Source: DASYXZ01 sp035946625
Lineage (GTDB): Bacteria; Acidobacteriota; Terriglobia; UBA7540
Assembly (NCBI GenBank): GCA_035946625.1
Contig: DASYZE010000073.1
Location: forward strand, 65,969 to 129,968
DNA: 64,000 nt
Direction: 5' to 3'
The first letter of the stretch is position 1; each line of letters starts with the position of its first letter. This document shows positions 39,074-47,500 of this stretch, piece after piece. The notes under the pieces are model-generated. The model did not search any database and was not told where the DNA came from. It was given only the letters and a program-made list of their open reading frames with translations. A program made the translations under genes and the position numbers.

Positions 39074-39514
39074 TTAATTAGGATCGGTCACTTTGGGGTA
39101 GCTAACGACTTGCATTCGGACAAGTGCCAAGCCTGAGGCCTTGAAGCCAAGTTTCCTGGCCGCAGCCATGGATACATCCAGCAGGCGATTGTGGATGAAC
39201 GGGCCACGGTCATTAATCCTAACCACGAGCGAGCGGTTGTTCCGGAGGTTGGTTACCTTAAGCTTGGTTCCCAGCGGAAGGGTTCGATGTGCCGCAGTAA
39301 GTCCATTCATATCATACATTTCCCCGCTTGCCGTGGGACTTCCCTGGAATTCCTCTCCGTACCAGCTTGCCAGTCCCAGGTCACCCAGAGGTAATTGCGC
39401 AATCATGCGAGAGTTGTACGAAGCCAAGGTGAATGACTTGGATGGTGAAGCCTCCGTATGCGCTGATATGGCCACCAGAGCTGCTACGGTACATCCCATT
39501 AAAATTCTTTTCAC
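39074..39514 (-). CDS. rlpA: RlpA-like septal ring / peptidoglycan lytic transglycosylase
   Basis: 146 residues from GTG 39514, which has GGAGG immediately upstream and a signal peptide right after it (KRILMGCTVAALVAISAHTE). The mature part is one double-psi beta-barrel: LGLASWYGEEFQGSPTASGE, TAAHRTLPLGTKLKVTN and VVRINDRGPFIHNRLLDVS. The catalytic-type Asp in NDRGPF and the Glu in the first motif are kept. RlpA proteins cut naked glycan strands at the septum. No SPOR domain, so recruitment to the septum would need another factor. A longer upstream reading frame to 39670 has no start signal. Confidence 0.88.
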   Translation of the reverse strand: MKRILMGCTVAALVAISAHTEASPSKSFTLASYNSRMIAQLPLGDLGLASWYGEEFQGSPTASGEMYDMNGLTAAHRTLPLGTKLKVTNLRNNRSLVVRINDRGPFIHNRLLDVSMAAARKLGFKASGLALVRMQVVSYPKVTDPN

Positions 39515-39735
39515 TCTACCTCCAATTAAAGTCAAACCCCTCCCGCCGCCGGAAATGACTTGGGTCCAAGGGGCAGCATAAAGGGCCGACAAAGTTTTAG
39601 TGCAACCCAAATTATACGGAAAAATGTAGAAACCGTCAAGATAAGTTAAAACCTGAACCCTACCGACCAATCGGTTTGGGATGTAGCTTCCAAGTGGACA
39701 ATACTGCCCTCTGGGGGAGATTCATGGTCGCCTGG

Positions 39736-40395
39736 TTAATTGGCAGATGCTGTCGAAGTACCATCAGACACCAATATCGGCGAGCGGAGAGGCGCACTGG
39801 CGCGAGGCTGCATGAAAGCTCGAAGTCGTTTGCTGACGCGCCGGCGGGCCCTGAGGAGGCGTGATTTGATTGCGGCCACGCTCAGGTCGAGCATGGAAGC
39901 AACTTCGCGGGGGGTATAGCCATCCACGTAGCACAGCATAAAAGTCGAACTTAGAGATGGGCTCAGACCTGAAAGGGCGCGGTTCAATATGTTATTGAAT
40001 TCGATGGTTCTGTAAGAATGGTCGGGCCGTTCGCCAGGATGGCGGCTCCAATTAACTTCCAAACGCTTCCCGCCCCAAAGGATGGAGTCCAAGGACTCGG
40101 TTTCCAGGTTAAAACGGCGCTTCCGCAATTTCATCAGGGACTCGTTGATGACGATTCGCATCATCCAGGTATAAAAGCGGGAGCTGCCATGAAATTGGTT
40201 GAGCCGGCAAAAGGCCTTCCACTCCGCGTCCTGGACAACGTCTTCTGCGTCTTCCTCGTTGTTGGTCATTTTCAACGCCCGGCGATAGAGGCTGTGGTGG
40301 TAGGGGCTGATCAGCGCCTCAAAAGCGGTTCCGCTGCCCGCCCGGGCCTGAGCCAATACGAACTCCTCATCCACCAAAGCAACACCCATTTGCAA
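39736..40395 (-). CDS. ECF RNA polymerase sigma factor (RpoE-like)
   Basis: 219 residues. Region 2 contains LYRRALKMTNNEEDAEDVVQD and FYTWMMRIVINESLMKLRKRR. Region 4 contains SSTFMLCYVDGYTPREVASM with LDLSVAAIKSRLLRARRRVS as helix-turn-helix. The linker (ESLDSILWGGKRLEVNWSRH) is longer than usual. No anti-sigma gene is adjacent. It lies upstream of rlpA on the same strand with 220 bp between them, so a link to cell-envelope stress is possible but unproven. The second half is similar in layout to the ECF factor at 45415-46041. Confidence 0.9.
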   Translation of the reverse strand: MQMGVALVDEEFVLAQARAGSGTAFEALISPYHHSLYRRALKMTNNEEDAEDVVQDAEWKAFCRLNQFHGSSRFYTWMMRIVINESLMKLRKRRFNLETESLDSILWGGKRLEVNWSRHPGERPDHSYRTIEFNNILNRALSGLSPSLSSTFMLCYVDGYTPREVASMLDLSVAAIKSRLLRARRRVSKRLRAFMQPRASAPLRSPILVSDGTSTASAN

Positions 40396-40651
40396 TATGC
40401 CCTTTACACCAGCCCCCGGTGCGCCAACTGTTCAAAGCCTGGGTCCCGCTGCAATCCAACTCCAATGCGTGGAGTTTCTCGGGAACTTCCCGAGCAGATT
40501 GACGGGAGGATTTGAGATGGTGCGAAGGCCAGCCAAGACCACATCACCACCCCGCATTCCGCCTAAGCTGAAGATGACAGGGAACGAAAGGCGTGTATGT
40601 TCAAAATTGCACACCTTAGAAAATAAATTTTATGGGTCCTTTCGAGGGAAA

Positions 40652-41305
40652 TTAATCGTGGAGTACCACGTTGAGCAGCGAGCTGTGGACGTGGAGCCCG
40701 CCGTTGTATTTGATAAAGCCCAGCTTCCTGAATTTATTCATAAAGTAACTTACCCGGGAGCGGGTGGTGCCGATCATCCCGGCCAGGGTTTCCTGGCTGA
40801 GCTGCGTGACCAGGGGTTCCGGTTTCGATTCCTTGCCAAAGTGCGCCAGCAGCAGGAGGATTCGAGCCAGGCGTTTTTCGCTGGAATTAAAAAGTTGATC
40901 CACCAGATCCTCCTCAATTCGAATATTGCGCTGGAGAAGATGGGTGGTAAACGATTCGGCGAAGGCGGGCTTTTCGTGGAGGAGGCGCAACATGGCCCTC
41001 TTGTCAACTCGGATGGCAGTCACGTGGTCGATGGCGATGGCCGTGGCCATGCGGAGAGGCTGGCCGGCCAGACAGCCTTCGCCAAAAAAGCTGCCCGGCT
41101 CCATAATGGCGATCACCGCGCCTTTCCCGGCGCCGGACAGTACGGTGAGTTTGACTTTGCCGCATTCAATGTAAAATACCGCATCCGCCGGGTCGCCTTG
41201 CTTGAAGATAGATTGACCATTGCGGTAAGTCTTGACCGATTTCCCGCCATTCACCACGGCGAGAAAAGTCCTGGGGTTGAATTCTGAAATTCTCCTGGCA
41301 GGCAT
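40652..41305 (-). CDS. Crp/Fnr-family transcription regulator
   Basis: 217 residues from ATG 41305. The N-terminal cyclic-nucleotide-binding beta-roll is typical (FKQGDPADAVFYIECGKVKL, then PGSFFGEGCLAGQPLR, where FGEG and the Arg-containing segment would contact cAMP or a like ligand). A dimerisation helix and a winged helix-turn-helix (LSQETLAGMIGTTRSRVSYF) follow. No N-terminal cysteine cluster, so it is not an oxygen-sensing Fnr. A longer open frame running to 42334 is not coding. It diverges from the csbD-like gene. A 7-bp inverted repeat and a 12-bp tandem repeat lie between them. Confidence 0.92.
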   Translation of the reverse strand: MPARRISEFNPRTFLAVVNGGKSVKTYRNGQSIFKQGDPADAVFYIECGKVKLTVLSGAGKGAVIAIMEPGSFFGEGCLAGQPLRMATAIAIDHVTAIRVDKRAMLRLLHEKPAFAESFTTHLLQRNIRIEEDLVDQLFNSSEKRLARILLLLAHFGKESKPEPLVTQLSQETLAGMIGTTRSRVSYFMNKFRKLGFIKYNGGLHVHSSLLNVVLHD

Positions 41306-41414
41306 AACTTCTCCGATCCGGCGGCAAAGCCTTAAAGAAGTGAGATGATCCATCACTCGGTGTACCCGACTGGAAAAGCTGCCCGCTCCGCACCTGCGCC
41401 TTGTGGGTACTACG

Positions 41415-41482
41415 AGTATACGATGGCGAGTGTATACTTTTTGCCACCCGATTGCAAGTATTTCAAAGAGTATTTCAAAGAG
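41415..41482. promoter_or_regulatory. Inverted repeat and 12-bp tandem repeat in the crp-csbD intergenic region
   Basis: AGTATAC (41415-41421) and GTATACT (41432-41438) are exact inverse complements 10 bp apart, a spacing that suits a dimeric regulator. TATTTCAAAGAG follows twice in tandem (41459-41470 and 41471-41482). Both lie 110-180 bp upstream of the Crp/Fnr gene and about 220 bp upstream of the csbD-like gene. Remaining parts of the 400-bp gap (41306-41702) show nothing else recognisable. Confidence 0.5.
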
Positions 41483-41702
41483 AAGACAGCGGGGCGCGGC
41501 TGGTCCGATTATCAACACCGATGCCGGGTTCTTCCCAGCTTCGTCCATGAAATAATTCTGAACGCGTGCAGATTTTGACAGACAGCCGTGGTTTAACTTA
41601 TTATCCTCACTCGCGGCCAGGCCAGGTTGGGATGGCGCCATGTCCGCGAGGATGAATGGGCTTCCAGGCCCGAATTGAGGCATGGCCAGAACAGGAGGGA
41701 AT

Positions 41703-41882
41703 ATGAAACGCAGCACAAAAAACAAAGTGAAAGGCAAGATCCGTGAGGTGAAGGGAAGTGTGAAGGAAAAGGCCGGGAAGCTGGCCAGGAATCGTAAATT
41801 GGAAGTGAAGGGCAGGCGCGAAAAAAGAGCGGGGAAAGCGCAGCAGATCCTCGGCACCGTGGAAAAGGCAGTGGGGCTGTAG
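41703..41882 (+). CDS. CsbD-like stress protein
   Basis: 59 residues, very basic and helical: TKNKVKGKIREVKGSVKEKA then GKAQQILGTVEKAVGL. The KVKGK...GSVKEKAGKL pattern is the CsbD signature, short helical proteins induced by general stress in Bacillus and many other bacteria and of unknown mechanism. ATG 41703 has AGGAGGG just upstream. Followed within 80 bp by another small basic protein gene. Confidence 0.8.
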   Translation: MKRSTKNKVKGKIREVKGSVKEKAGKLARNRKLEVKGRREKRAGKAQQILGTVEKAVGL

Positions 41883-41961
41883 AAGTCTTCCTCGATCGGA
41901 CTCGAGGCACGCCGCCGATGACTTGAGCGGGATACCTGCAGGAAAAGTCGAAGGAGAAGGA

Positions 41962-42279
41962 ATGCCGGACAAAAAGGAAATGACGGGCTGCACGGCTCCA
42001 TCCGGAAGTGCTGGCGATGCGGGTACAACCCTGGTGGACGTGGCCCGGACCGTGGGTTCGACACTGGGCACGGCCGCGGCCAAAGCGGAGGGCGCGGCAA
42101 AGGATCTTGAGAAGTTTTCCCAAGCCGTGCGCAAGAGCACGCTGGCCACAACGCGCAAGCTTTATAAGCACGTGAAGAAAAGTTTGCATGCCCGCGCTCC
42201 CCGTCCCAAAACCAGCGCGAAGAAAACGCAAGCCGGGAAGAAGCAATCGGGGAAAAAAAGTGGCGGACGGGGCCAGTAG
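41962..42279 (+). CDS. Small Ala/Lys-rich protein, histone-tail-like C-terminus
   Basis: 105 residues, start supported by AAGGAG (41951-41956) 5 nt upstream. The N-terminal part (PDKKEMTGCTAPSGS) is disordered, the middle helical (VDVARTVGSTLGTAAAKAEG), and the last 30 residues Lys/Ala/Gly-rich (KTSAKKTQAGKKQSGKKSGG), as in histone H1-like or DNA-associated tails. Together with the CsbD-like gene upstream it appears to form a stress-linked pair. No known family. Confidence 0.65.
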   Translation: MPDKKEMTGCTAPSGSAGDAGTTLVDVARTVGSTLGTAAAKAEGAAKDLEKFSQAVRKSTLATTRKLYKHVKKSLHARAPRPKTSAKKTQAGKKQSGKKSGGRGQ

Positions 42280-42535
42280 GTTCGCCTGGGGCATCGACAC
42301 GTGGCGGCGCCACCATGGCTCCTGCCAGGAGCAAAGTTAAAAACGAAGGATATCACTCGGGTCGAATCAAAACAAAGTCACTCCGCTCGACGGGAAATCG
42401 TTCACCGCAATCGCTGTAGCCTTTGTCAGACCACTTCAGACCCAAACGATTCAATGAGCAGTCTGCGGCTTATAGCTAAACCAGCATGAGTGACCGCTAT
42501 CTCGCGTTGAGCGAGATCTTTTGCCTTGAGGCTTT

Positions 42536-42808
<273 letters not shown>

Positions 42809-42857
42809 GCGATTCGGTTTCGAATCCCAACGGGCAACTGACCGTGGACAGTTTTTC

Positions 42858-43391
42858 CTAATAGAAAAGATACTTCCGCCAGCGGTCGTCGGACCTGCCC
42901 ATCATGCGCATCAACTGGCGGCTGGTGTGAAGGGTGAAGGGGCGCGGAGGGCGGCGCAGTTTCAACCCTGATTCATCGGGCATGCGGTCGCCCTTCTTGT
43001 TGTTGCAGGAATGGCAGCAGGCCACCAGGTTATCCCAGTCTGTGTGGCCGCCGCGCGAGCGTGGAATCACGTGGTCCAGGGTTAACTCTCCCGCGGGCAA
43101 AACGCGCCCGCAGAACTGGCAGGTGTAACGATCCCTGAGCAGTATGTTCTTGCGCGAAAGTGCGCGGCTTTGGTAAGGGATTCGGCGAAACTCGGTAAGT
43201 CGGATCACGCTCGGCACCCGAATGGCGTTGCGGGAGGAATGAACGAAGCCGCCGTTTTCCTCTTCGGTGGTGGCGACGCCTTTGAGAATCAAAACTACGG
43301 CGCGGCGGACGGCGGTGATATTAATCGGCTCGTAGGTAGCATTCAGCACCAGCACGGGTGTTTGTAGAATTCGTTTGTCCGCCTCCGGCAT
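42858..43391 (-). CDS. HNH endonuclease-domain protein
   Basis: 177 residues from ATG 43391 (AGGGG 9 nt upstream; an upstream ATG at 43448 would overlap comF). The N-terminal part VLVLNATYEPINITAVRRAV with KRRIPYQ-like SRALSRKNILLRDRYTCQFC precedes the HNH core: zinc pairs CQFC and CHSC, and the catalytic LTLDHVIPRSRGGHTDWDNL. This compact HNH type is widespread in bacterial chromosomes, usually as a single gene and not with mobile elements. Role perhaps in DNA repair or processing; unproven. Confidence 0.9.
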   Translation of the reverse strand: MPEADKRILQTPVLVLNATYEPINITAVRRAVVLILKGVATTEEENGGFVHSSRNAIRVPSVIRLTEFRRIPYQSRALSRKNILLRDRYTCQFCGRVLPAGELTLDHVIPRSRGGHTDWDNLVACCHSCNNKKGDRMPDESGLKLRRPPRPFTLHTSRQLMRMMGRSDDRWRKYLFY

Positions 43392-43438
43392 ACTGTTTTT
43401 CCCCTGAAACAAGGTCGGCTGTCCGGCCGATGTTCCTA

Positions 43439-44254
43439 TTATGTCCATTCGCGGGTAGTGTCGTCAATAGACTCGCGGAGCGCGGCCGTGTCCTGGTCCG
43501 GGAAATGTGGCGTGGCGTGGGCGAGCGTCAATCCCAGAACGCTCAGCGCGCCCGCTTTTTTCAAAGCGCGGGCACCGGCGGAAAGCGTGGCGCCGGTGGT
43601 CATCACATCATCCACCAGGACCACGGTGCGGCCTTGAATCCGGTCCGGCTTGTCAACGGCGAAAACGTTGCGCACGTTTTCCTTGCGTGCCTGAATGCTG
43701 AGGCCGGTTTGAGGAGGCGTGGGACGAGTCCGATGAAGGCAATGCGTCTCCACCCGCGGTCCGCCCGCTGCGCTGTCCTTCGCCAACTTCCGGCTTAACC
43801 CGAGGGCGAGCAATTCCGACTGGTTGAATCCTCGCTCTCGTTTTCTTGACGCGTGCAGCGGTACCGGGATGAGTATGGGCAAATCAACCAAGGCCTTGAC
43901 GAGTGAGTTCCAGGGCGTCTGCAGGAAACCACCGAGTCTTCCTCCCAATCGTTCGCGCCGGCGAAATTTCAGTTGGAGGATCACGGCGCGCAAATTGCCT
44001 GCATAGAGGCCGTAACTGCGCGCTCGATCGAATTCAAACTCGCCCTCACGGCACTGAGGACACAGGGCCAAAACCGAATCGGTTGCGCGTTCGGAAGGGA
44101 AGGGCAGTCCGCACTGCGCGCAGGCGGCGCCCGTCCAGGACTCGATCTGGTCCCAGCAGGCGGGGCAGATATCAACGCTGCTGGCGTGGATCATTTCCCG
44201 ATGGCATAGCGAACATGAGGTGGGAAAAACGATGGCGAACAGGCTGTCCGCCAT
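43439..44254 (-). CDS. comF: ComF-family phosphoribosyltransferase-like protein
   Basis: 271 residues. An N-terminal double zinc ribbon (CSLCHREM, CPAC, CAQCGLPF, CPQC) is followed by a type I PRTase domain with the PRPP-binding loop TVVLVDDVMTTGATLS and the upstream LIPVPLHASRKRERGFNQSE. ComF homologues take part in natural transformation (ssDNA uptake) and in helicase-linked replication restart. It precedes the HNH gene on the same strand. Whether this organism is naturally competent is not known. Length is about 30 residues above the family average because of a loop near residue 170. Confidence 0.9.
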   Translation of the reverse strand: MADSLFAIVFPTSCSLCHREMIHASSVDICPACWDQIESWTGAACAQCGLPFPSERATDSVLALCPQCREGEFEFDRARSYGLYAGNLRAVILQLKFRRRERLGGRLGGFLQTPWNSLVKALVDLPILIPVPLHASRKRERGFNQSELLALGLSRKLAKDSAAGGPRVETHCLHRTRPTPPQTGLSIQARKENVRNVFAVDKPDRIQGRTVVLVDDVMTTGATLSAGARALKKAGALSVLGLTLAHATPHFPDQDTAALRESIDDTTREWT

Positions 44255-44340
44255 CTCCAGGAAAACTGAGGGAAGAATTCGGGAGCGTCGATCGGGTGCA
44301 GTGGGGAAGATTGGCCTCGCATTTGATGGCGCGTGCCGGC

Positions 44341-44694
44341 TTAGAGAAGGCCCTGTTCCTGCTTCTCCTGACAGTCAATACAATGCCGCGCCCAGGGTAC
44401 CGCATCCAGCCGTTTGGGTTGCACTTCCTCCTGGCATGCGACACATAGTCCAAAGGAGGAAGTTTTGATGCGCTCCAAGGCTTCATTCACCAGGTTGAGC
44501 ATGCGCCGATTGTCGTCGCTTTGGTGAAAGAGGAATTCTTTGGTGTAAGAATTCGCGGCCTTGTCGGCGATGTCCTGGGTCGCCTCTTCGTCCGCTTCTC
44601 TTCCGTCCTGTTCGGACTTGGTGACCAGGCGCAACAGTTCCGATTGTTTGGCAATCAAACGCTTCTTGAAAGCTTCTGCCTTTCTCTTGTCCAT
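44341..44694 (-). CDS. TraR/DksA-type zinc-finger regulator
   Basis: 117 residues from ATG 44694, supported by AAGGAAG just upstream (a longer frame to 44814 overlaps a REP-like region). The N-terminal coiled coil (RKAEAFKKRLIAKQSELLRLV) would enter the RNA polymerase secondary channel. The C-terminal C4 zinc finger is CVAC...HCIDCQ. DksA proteins act with ppGpp in the stringent response. The coiled-coil tip lacks an obvious DxxDxA pair, so it may be a non-canonical member. Confidence 0.88.
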   Translation of the reverse strand: MDKRKAEAFKKRLIAKQSELLRLVTKSEQDGREADEEATQDIADKAANSYTKEFLFHQSDDNRRMLNLVNEALERIKTSSFGLCVACQEEVQPKRLDAVPWARHCIDCQEKQEQGLL

Positions 44695-44820
44695 GCCCTT
44701 CCTTGTCCCGATGGCTGTCATTGGTGTAACAAAAATTTTACGAAGTCTCTCCAAACCTGTCAATAGGAACCGGAACCCAACAGTTGTGTCATTTGCTAGA
44801 GGCGGGCGCCTCAAGGTGCA

Positions 44821-44907
44821 GTCATTCCCCCGAAGGCGGGATTCCGCGCCCTAAACCATTTGAGATGCGCCGACAAAAGACTAGATTCCCGCCTTCGCGG
44901 GAATGAC
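44821..44907. repeat. REP-like hairpin element, second copy
   Basis: Ends GTCATTCCCCCGAAGGCGGG and CCCGCCTTCGCGGGAATGAC are near-perfect inverse complements about 47 bp apart. Same family as 26416-26499, including the flanking word GGTGCA before the left end. It lies in the 475-bp gap between the DksA-like gene and the anti-sigma gene (44695-45169), which otherwise shows nothing recognisable. Confidence 0.8.
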
Positions 44908-45169
44908 CGGTAGTTCGAAAGGGATGCGATTCCAAATAGCGCCACGACCCGGAATTCCTTCGGGGGCAAACAAAATTTTATTTCTCCTCCCCGCGCCCAA
45001 AATCTCCCGGCCCCCCGGGGTAAATTGGATGCAATCCAATTTCCGATTGGAGAGCACTGGCTCGAATGAAAGAACAGTAATGGGGAGGCTAACTTTACGG
45101 GAGATTTGATTGCGCGGGGCACCGAGGCAGTCAGGCGTGCACGGCGGGAGGTCCGATCAATGGAGGCCG

Positions 45170-45418
45170 CTACTTACATTTCTCCTGCCATTTTTGGCGG
45201 ATCACTTCATGGAGGCGGGTGCGCACGGGTTCGGGAAGGGGGAAGAGTTCGCCGTCGCAATAGAGCTCGATCGTCTTGCGAGTTGTATCCACCACCACCT
45301 GGCAATGGCTACATTTGTTGAGATGCGATCGCAGTTCGCGTTTGAAGTCGTCGCCCACGTCGCCATCGAGAAAGTTTGAAAGCTCTTGCATTACTTCTTT
45401 GCAGCCTATCAAGGTCAC
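45170..45418 (-). CDS. Anti-sigma factor, zinc-finger (zf-HC2) type
   Basis: 82 residues. The N-terminal anti-sigma domain carries the zinc ligands CKEV...HLNKCSHC (pattern C-x(n)-H-x3-C-x2-C). A helical tail follows (LPEPVRTRLHEVIRQKW). There is no membrane helix, so it is a cytosolic (ZAS-type) anti-sigma factor that may respond to redox or zinc. Its start overlaps the stop of the sigma gene by 4 bp (ATGA), so it is the cognate regulator of the ECF factor at 45415. Confidence 0.88.
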   Translation of the reverse strand: MTLIGCKEVMQELSNFLDGDVGDDFKRELRSHLNKCSHCQVVVDTTRKTIELYCDGELFPLPEPVRTRLHEVIRQKWQEKCK

Positions 45419-46041
45419 CCCCGTTTGAAAATTTTGCTCAGGTCTTCCCGCAGTTGCACTCGCGCCCGGAAAAGGCGCGCCTTCACCGCGCTTTCTGTCA
45501 GGTCAAGTAACTCAGCGGTTTCGGCCGTGGAGAGTCCCTCCACGTCGCGCAAATGGAAGACGGTACGGAACGTGGGCGGGAGAGATTGCGCCGCATTGTC
45601 GAGGATCGATTGCAATTCGCTTTGCGCCAGCAGTTGCTCCGGATTGGGGCTCCAATCCGTAAACTCGCGCGGCATGGTGACGCCTTCCTCGTCCACATGG
45701 TCCTCAATCGGCACCGTCCTATCGGCCCGGCGCCGGCGCAACTTCATCAGGCCTTCATTCACTCCTATGCGCACGAGCCACGTATAAAATCTTGAATCCT
45801 CCCGAAATTCGGGCAGGTGCTGGAAAGCCTTCAAGAAAGTCTCCTGGAGAACGTCCTCCGCATCTTCGGGACTGCCGGTGATATTCAAGCCCAGCCGGTA
45901 GATTTTTTTCTCATACCGGTTTACGAGTTCTTCAAAGGCCGGATAAATTCCCGCCTTTGCCTCCGTCACCAGAACGGTATCGTCTTTTACAATTGCGGTT
46001 TGTGGGGAATCGGTCATAAGTTCGCTTGGATCGAATTTCAA
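45415..46041 (-). CDS. ECF RNA polymerase sigma factor with cognate anti-sigma
   Basis: 208 residues (a shorter start at 46017 is possible). Region 2: YRLGLNITGSPEDAEDVLQE and FYTWLVRIGVNEGLMKLRRR. Region 4: FRTVFHLRDVEGLSTAETAE with LLDLTESAVKARLFRARVQL. The sequence is typical of RpoE-like ECF factors that are held inactive by a small zinc anti-sigma, here the overlapping gene at 45170. Target regulon unknown. Transcription starts within the 320-bp gap shared with the divergent glycosylase gene. Confidence 0.92.
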   Translation of the reverse strand: MKFDPSELMTDSPQTAIVKDDTVLVTEAKAGIYPAFEELVNRYEKKIYRLGLNITGSPEDAEDVLQETFLKAFQHLPEFREDSRFYTWLVRIGVNEGLMKLRRRRADRTVPIEDHVDEEGVTMPREFTDWSPNPEQLLAQSELQSILDNAAQSLPPTFRTVFHLRDVEGLSTAETAELLDLTESAVKARLFRARVQLREDLSKIFKRG

Positions 46042-46361
46042 GACCTGATGTTTTTAGCTTAGGTTCTTCAGGCTTGCACGAACCGCTTCATCCCCACCCG
46101 TTCCGGAAACCGCGGACCAAAATCGATGTCCGTGCGCCGAACCAAGGCTATCTTTTGGATGTTGCGGCCCCACGTAAAGTTACATCGAACATGAGGGACG
46201 CACAATAGGAAAATGGAGCGGCTTGGCCTCAGCCGCATGCCCGTGCGAGTGAGCGTGCCGCCACCGGCAATGCCGGGGGTTTGCGGATCGACCCAAGCTG
46301 TGGCAAGGCCGCCTGCTTTCGGCGGAATTCTTGCCACTTAATACCTGGAGGGTGCACAATT
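46042..46361. other. Divergent promoter gap between the ECF sigma and glycosylase genes
   Basis: Nothing beyond short GC-rich words was recognised. It must contain promoters in both directions. Minus-strand sequence GGAAC occurs upstream of the sigma gene and could be an ECF-type -35 box, but a matching -10 box was not established. Confidence 0.3.
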
Positions 46362-47387
46362 ATGAGCCCGACGAACTTCGAGTCCAAAATGCAAATAGAA
46401 CCACGCCAGCCGTTCAGCTTTGCCCACACGCTTCGTTTTATCCTGAGCCCGCCCGCGCTCTTGAACGGGCGCACCTTCGCCCCCCTGCTCGACTATTTCG
46501 AGGAGGGCGAATATCGCCGCGTCATCGAACTGGGGGATGTGCTGGTTCTGTACGGCGTCTCGGAAGAGCAACGCGGCCGGAAATCGCGCTTGCGAATCCG
46601 CATTCTTTGCGGGCCCGAAGATGAAAAAACTGCCGGGGCGGTTCGCTCACTCGTTATACGCCAGTTCGCCACCGGCCTGGACCTGGCGCCCTTTTATCGT
46701 CTTGTTGATTCGGACCCCGCGCTTTCCAAACTCACCGCCCACTTCCGCGGCATGAGAATTCCTCAGGCCGCTGGCGTTTACGAAACTCTAATTTCCGCCA
46801 TTCTGGAACAGCAGATCAACCTGGGTTTCGCGCACCAGGTCAAGCTGGCGCTGATTGAAAAGTACGGTCACTCGATTGAATTCGAGGGCCGGCGTTACAA
46901 CGCATTTCCATTGCCCGCCGCGCTGGCCATCACCACGCCGCGCGAGTTGCGGCGCATCCAGATCTCGGGGCCCAAAGCGCGTTACATCATTGCCATCTCG
47001 CGCGCCGTGCTGGACGGTAGCTTGGACCTCGACGGTCTGCGCACCCAATCTCCAGGTGCCGCCCACGCCCGCCTGATGGAGCAGAAAGGCGTGGGCCCGT
47101 GGACGGCACAATACGTGGGCATGCGCGCCCTCGGCCATCTCGATTGTCTCCCTGCGGCTGACGTGGGCTTGCAGAAGGCGATCCAGCGTTTCTACGGTCT
47201 GCGCAAGCTGCCTTCGGTGGCGCGAGTGGCTCAAATGGCGCGGGCGTGGGCGGGATGGCGCAGCCACGCCACCTTCCACTTGTGGCTTACCTATTGGTTG
47301 GAGGCGGAGCAGAGGGAAAAGCTGGTCGAGGAGATTCGTTTGCAACGGAGGCACAGAGCTCGCTCCGCTGCCCCGTCCGATACTTGA
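46362..47387 (+). CDS. alkA: AlkA-type DNA-3-methyladenine glycosylase II
   Basis: 341 residues from ATG 46362, supported by GGAGGG 9 nt upstream. The N-terminal beta-rich domain (PFSFAHTLRFILSPPALLNG) corresponds to the AlkA N-domain. The HhH-GPD core follows, with YETLISAILEQQINLGFAHQ, the hairpin LMEQKGVGPWTAQYVGMRAL and the catalytic Asp in LPAADVGLQKAI. No iron-sulfur cluster cysteines, so it is AlkA/OGG-like and not EndoIII. Removes alkylated bases in base-excision repair. Not linked to an Ada or Ogt gene here. Confidence 0.9.
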   Translation: MSPTNFESKMQIEPRQPFSFAHTLRFILSPPALLNGRTFAPLLDYFEEGEYRRVIELGDVLVLYGVSEEQRGRKSRLRIRILCGPEDEKTAGAVRSLVIRQFATGLDLAPFYRLVDSDPALSKLTAHFRGMRIPQAAGVYETLISAILEQQINLGFAHQVKLALIEKYGHSIEFEGRRYNAFPLPAALAITTPRELRRIQISGPKARYIIAISRAVLDGSLDLDGLRTQSPGAAHARLMEQKGVGPWTAQYVGMRALGHLDCLPAADVGLQKAIQRFYGLRKLPSVARVAQMARAWAGWRSHATFHLWLTYWLEAEQREKLVEEIRLQRRHRARSAAPSDT

Positions 47388-47500
47388 TCCGGACTTCAGT
47401 TTTGACTTTGTCGAAGGTGCTTGGGAAAGGTGTTGAGATGAGCGCCGAAAAGGGGCGCAATGCCTTGGGCCTCGACAACGGCGAGGCCAGGCCGCTGCCG

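Noticed and set aside
41306..42334. Upstream part of a 560-codon minus-strand frame ending at 40652
   Set aside because: The Crp/Fnr homology begins at the ATG at 41305. Beyond it the frame is Pro/Ser/Arg-rich antisense reading of the csbD-like and Lys-rich genes, which have strong ribosome-binding sites on the other strand.
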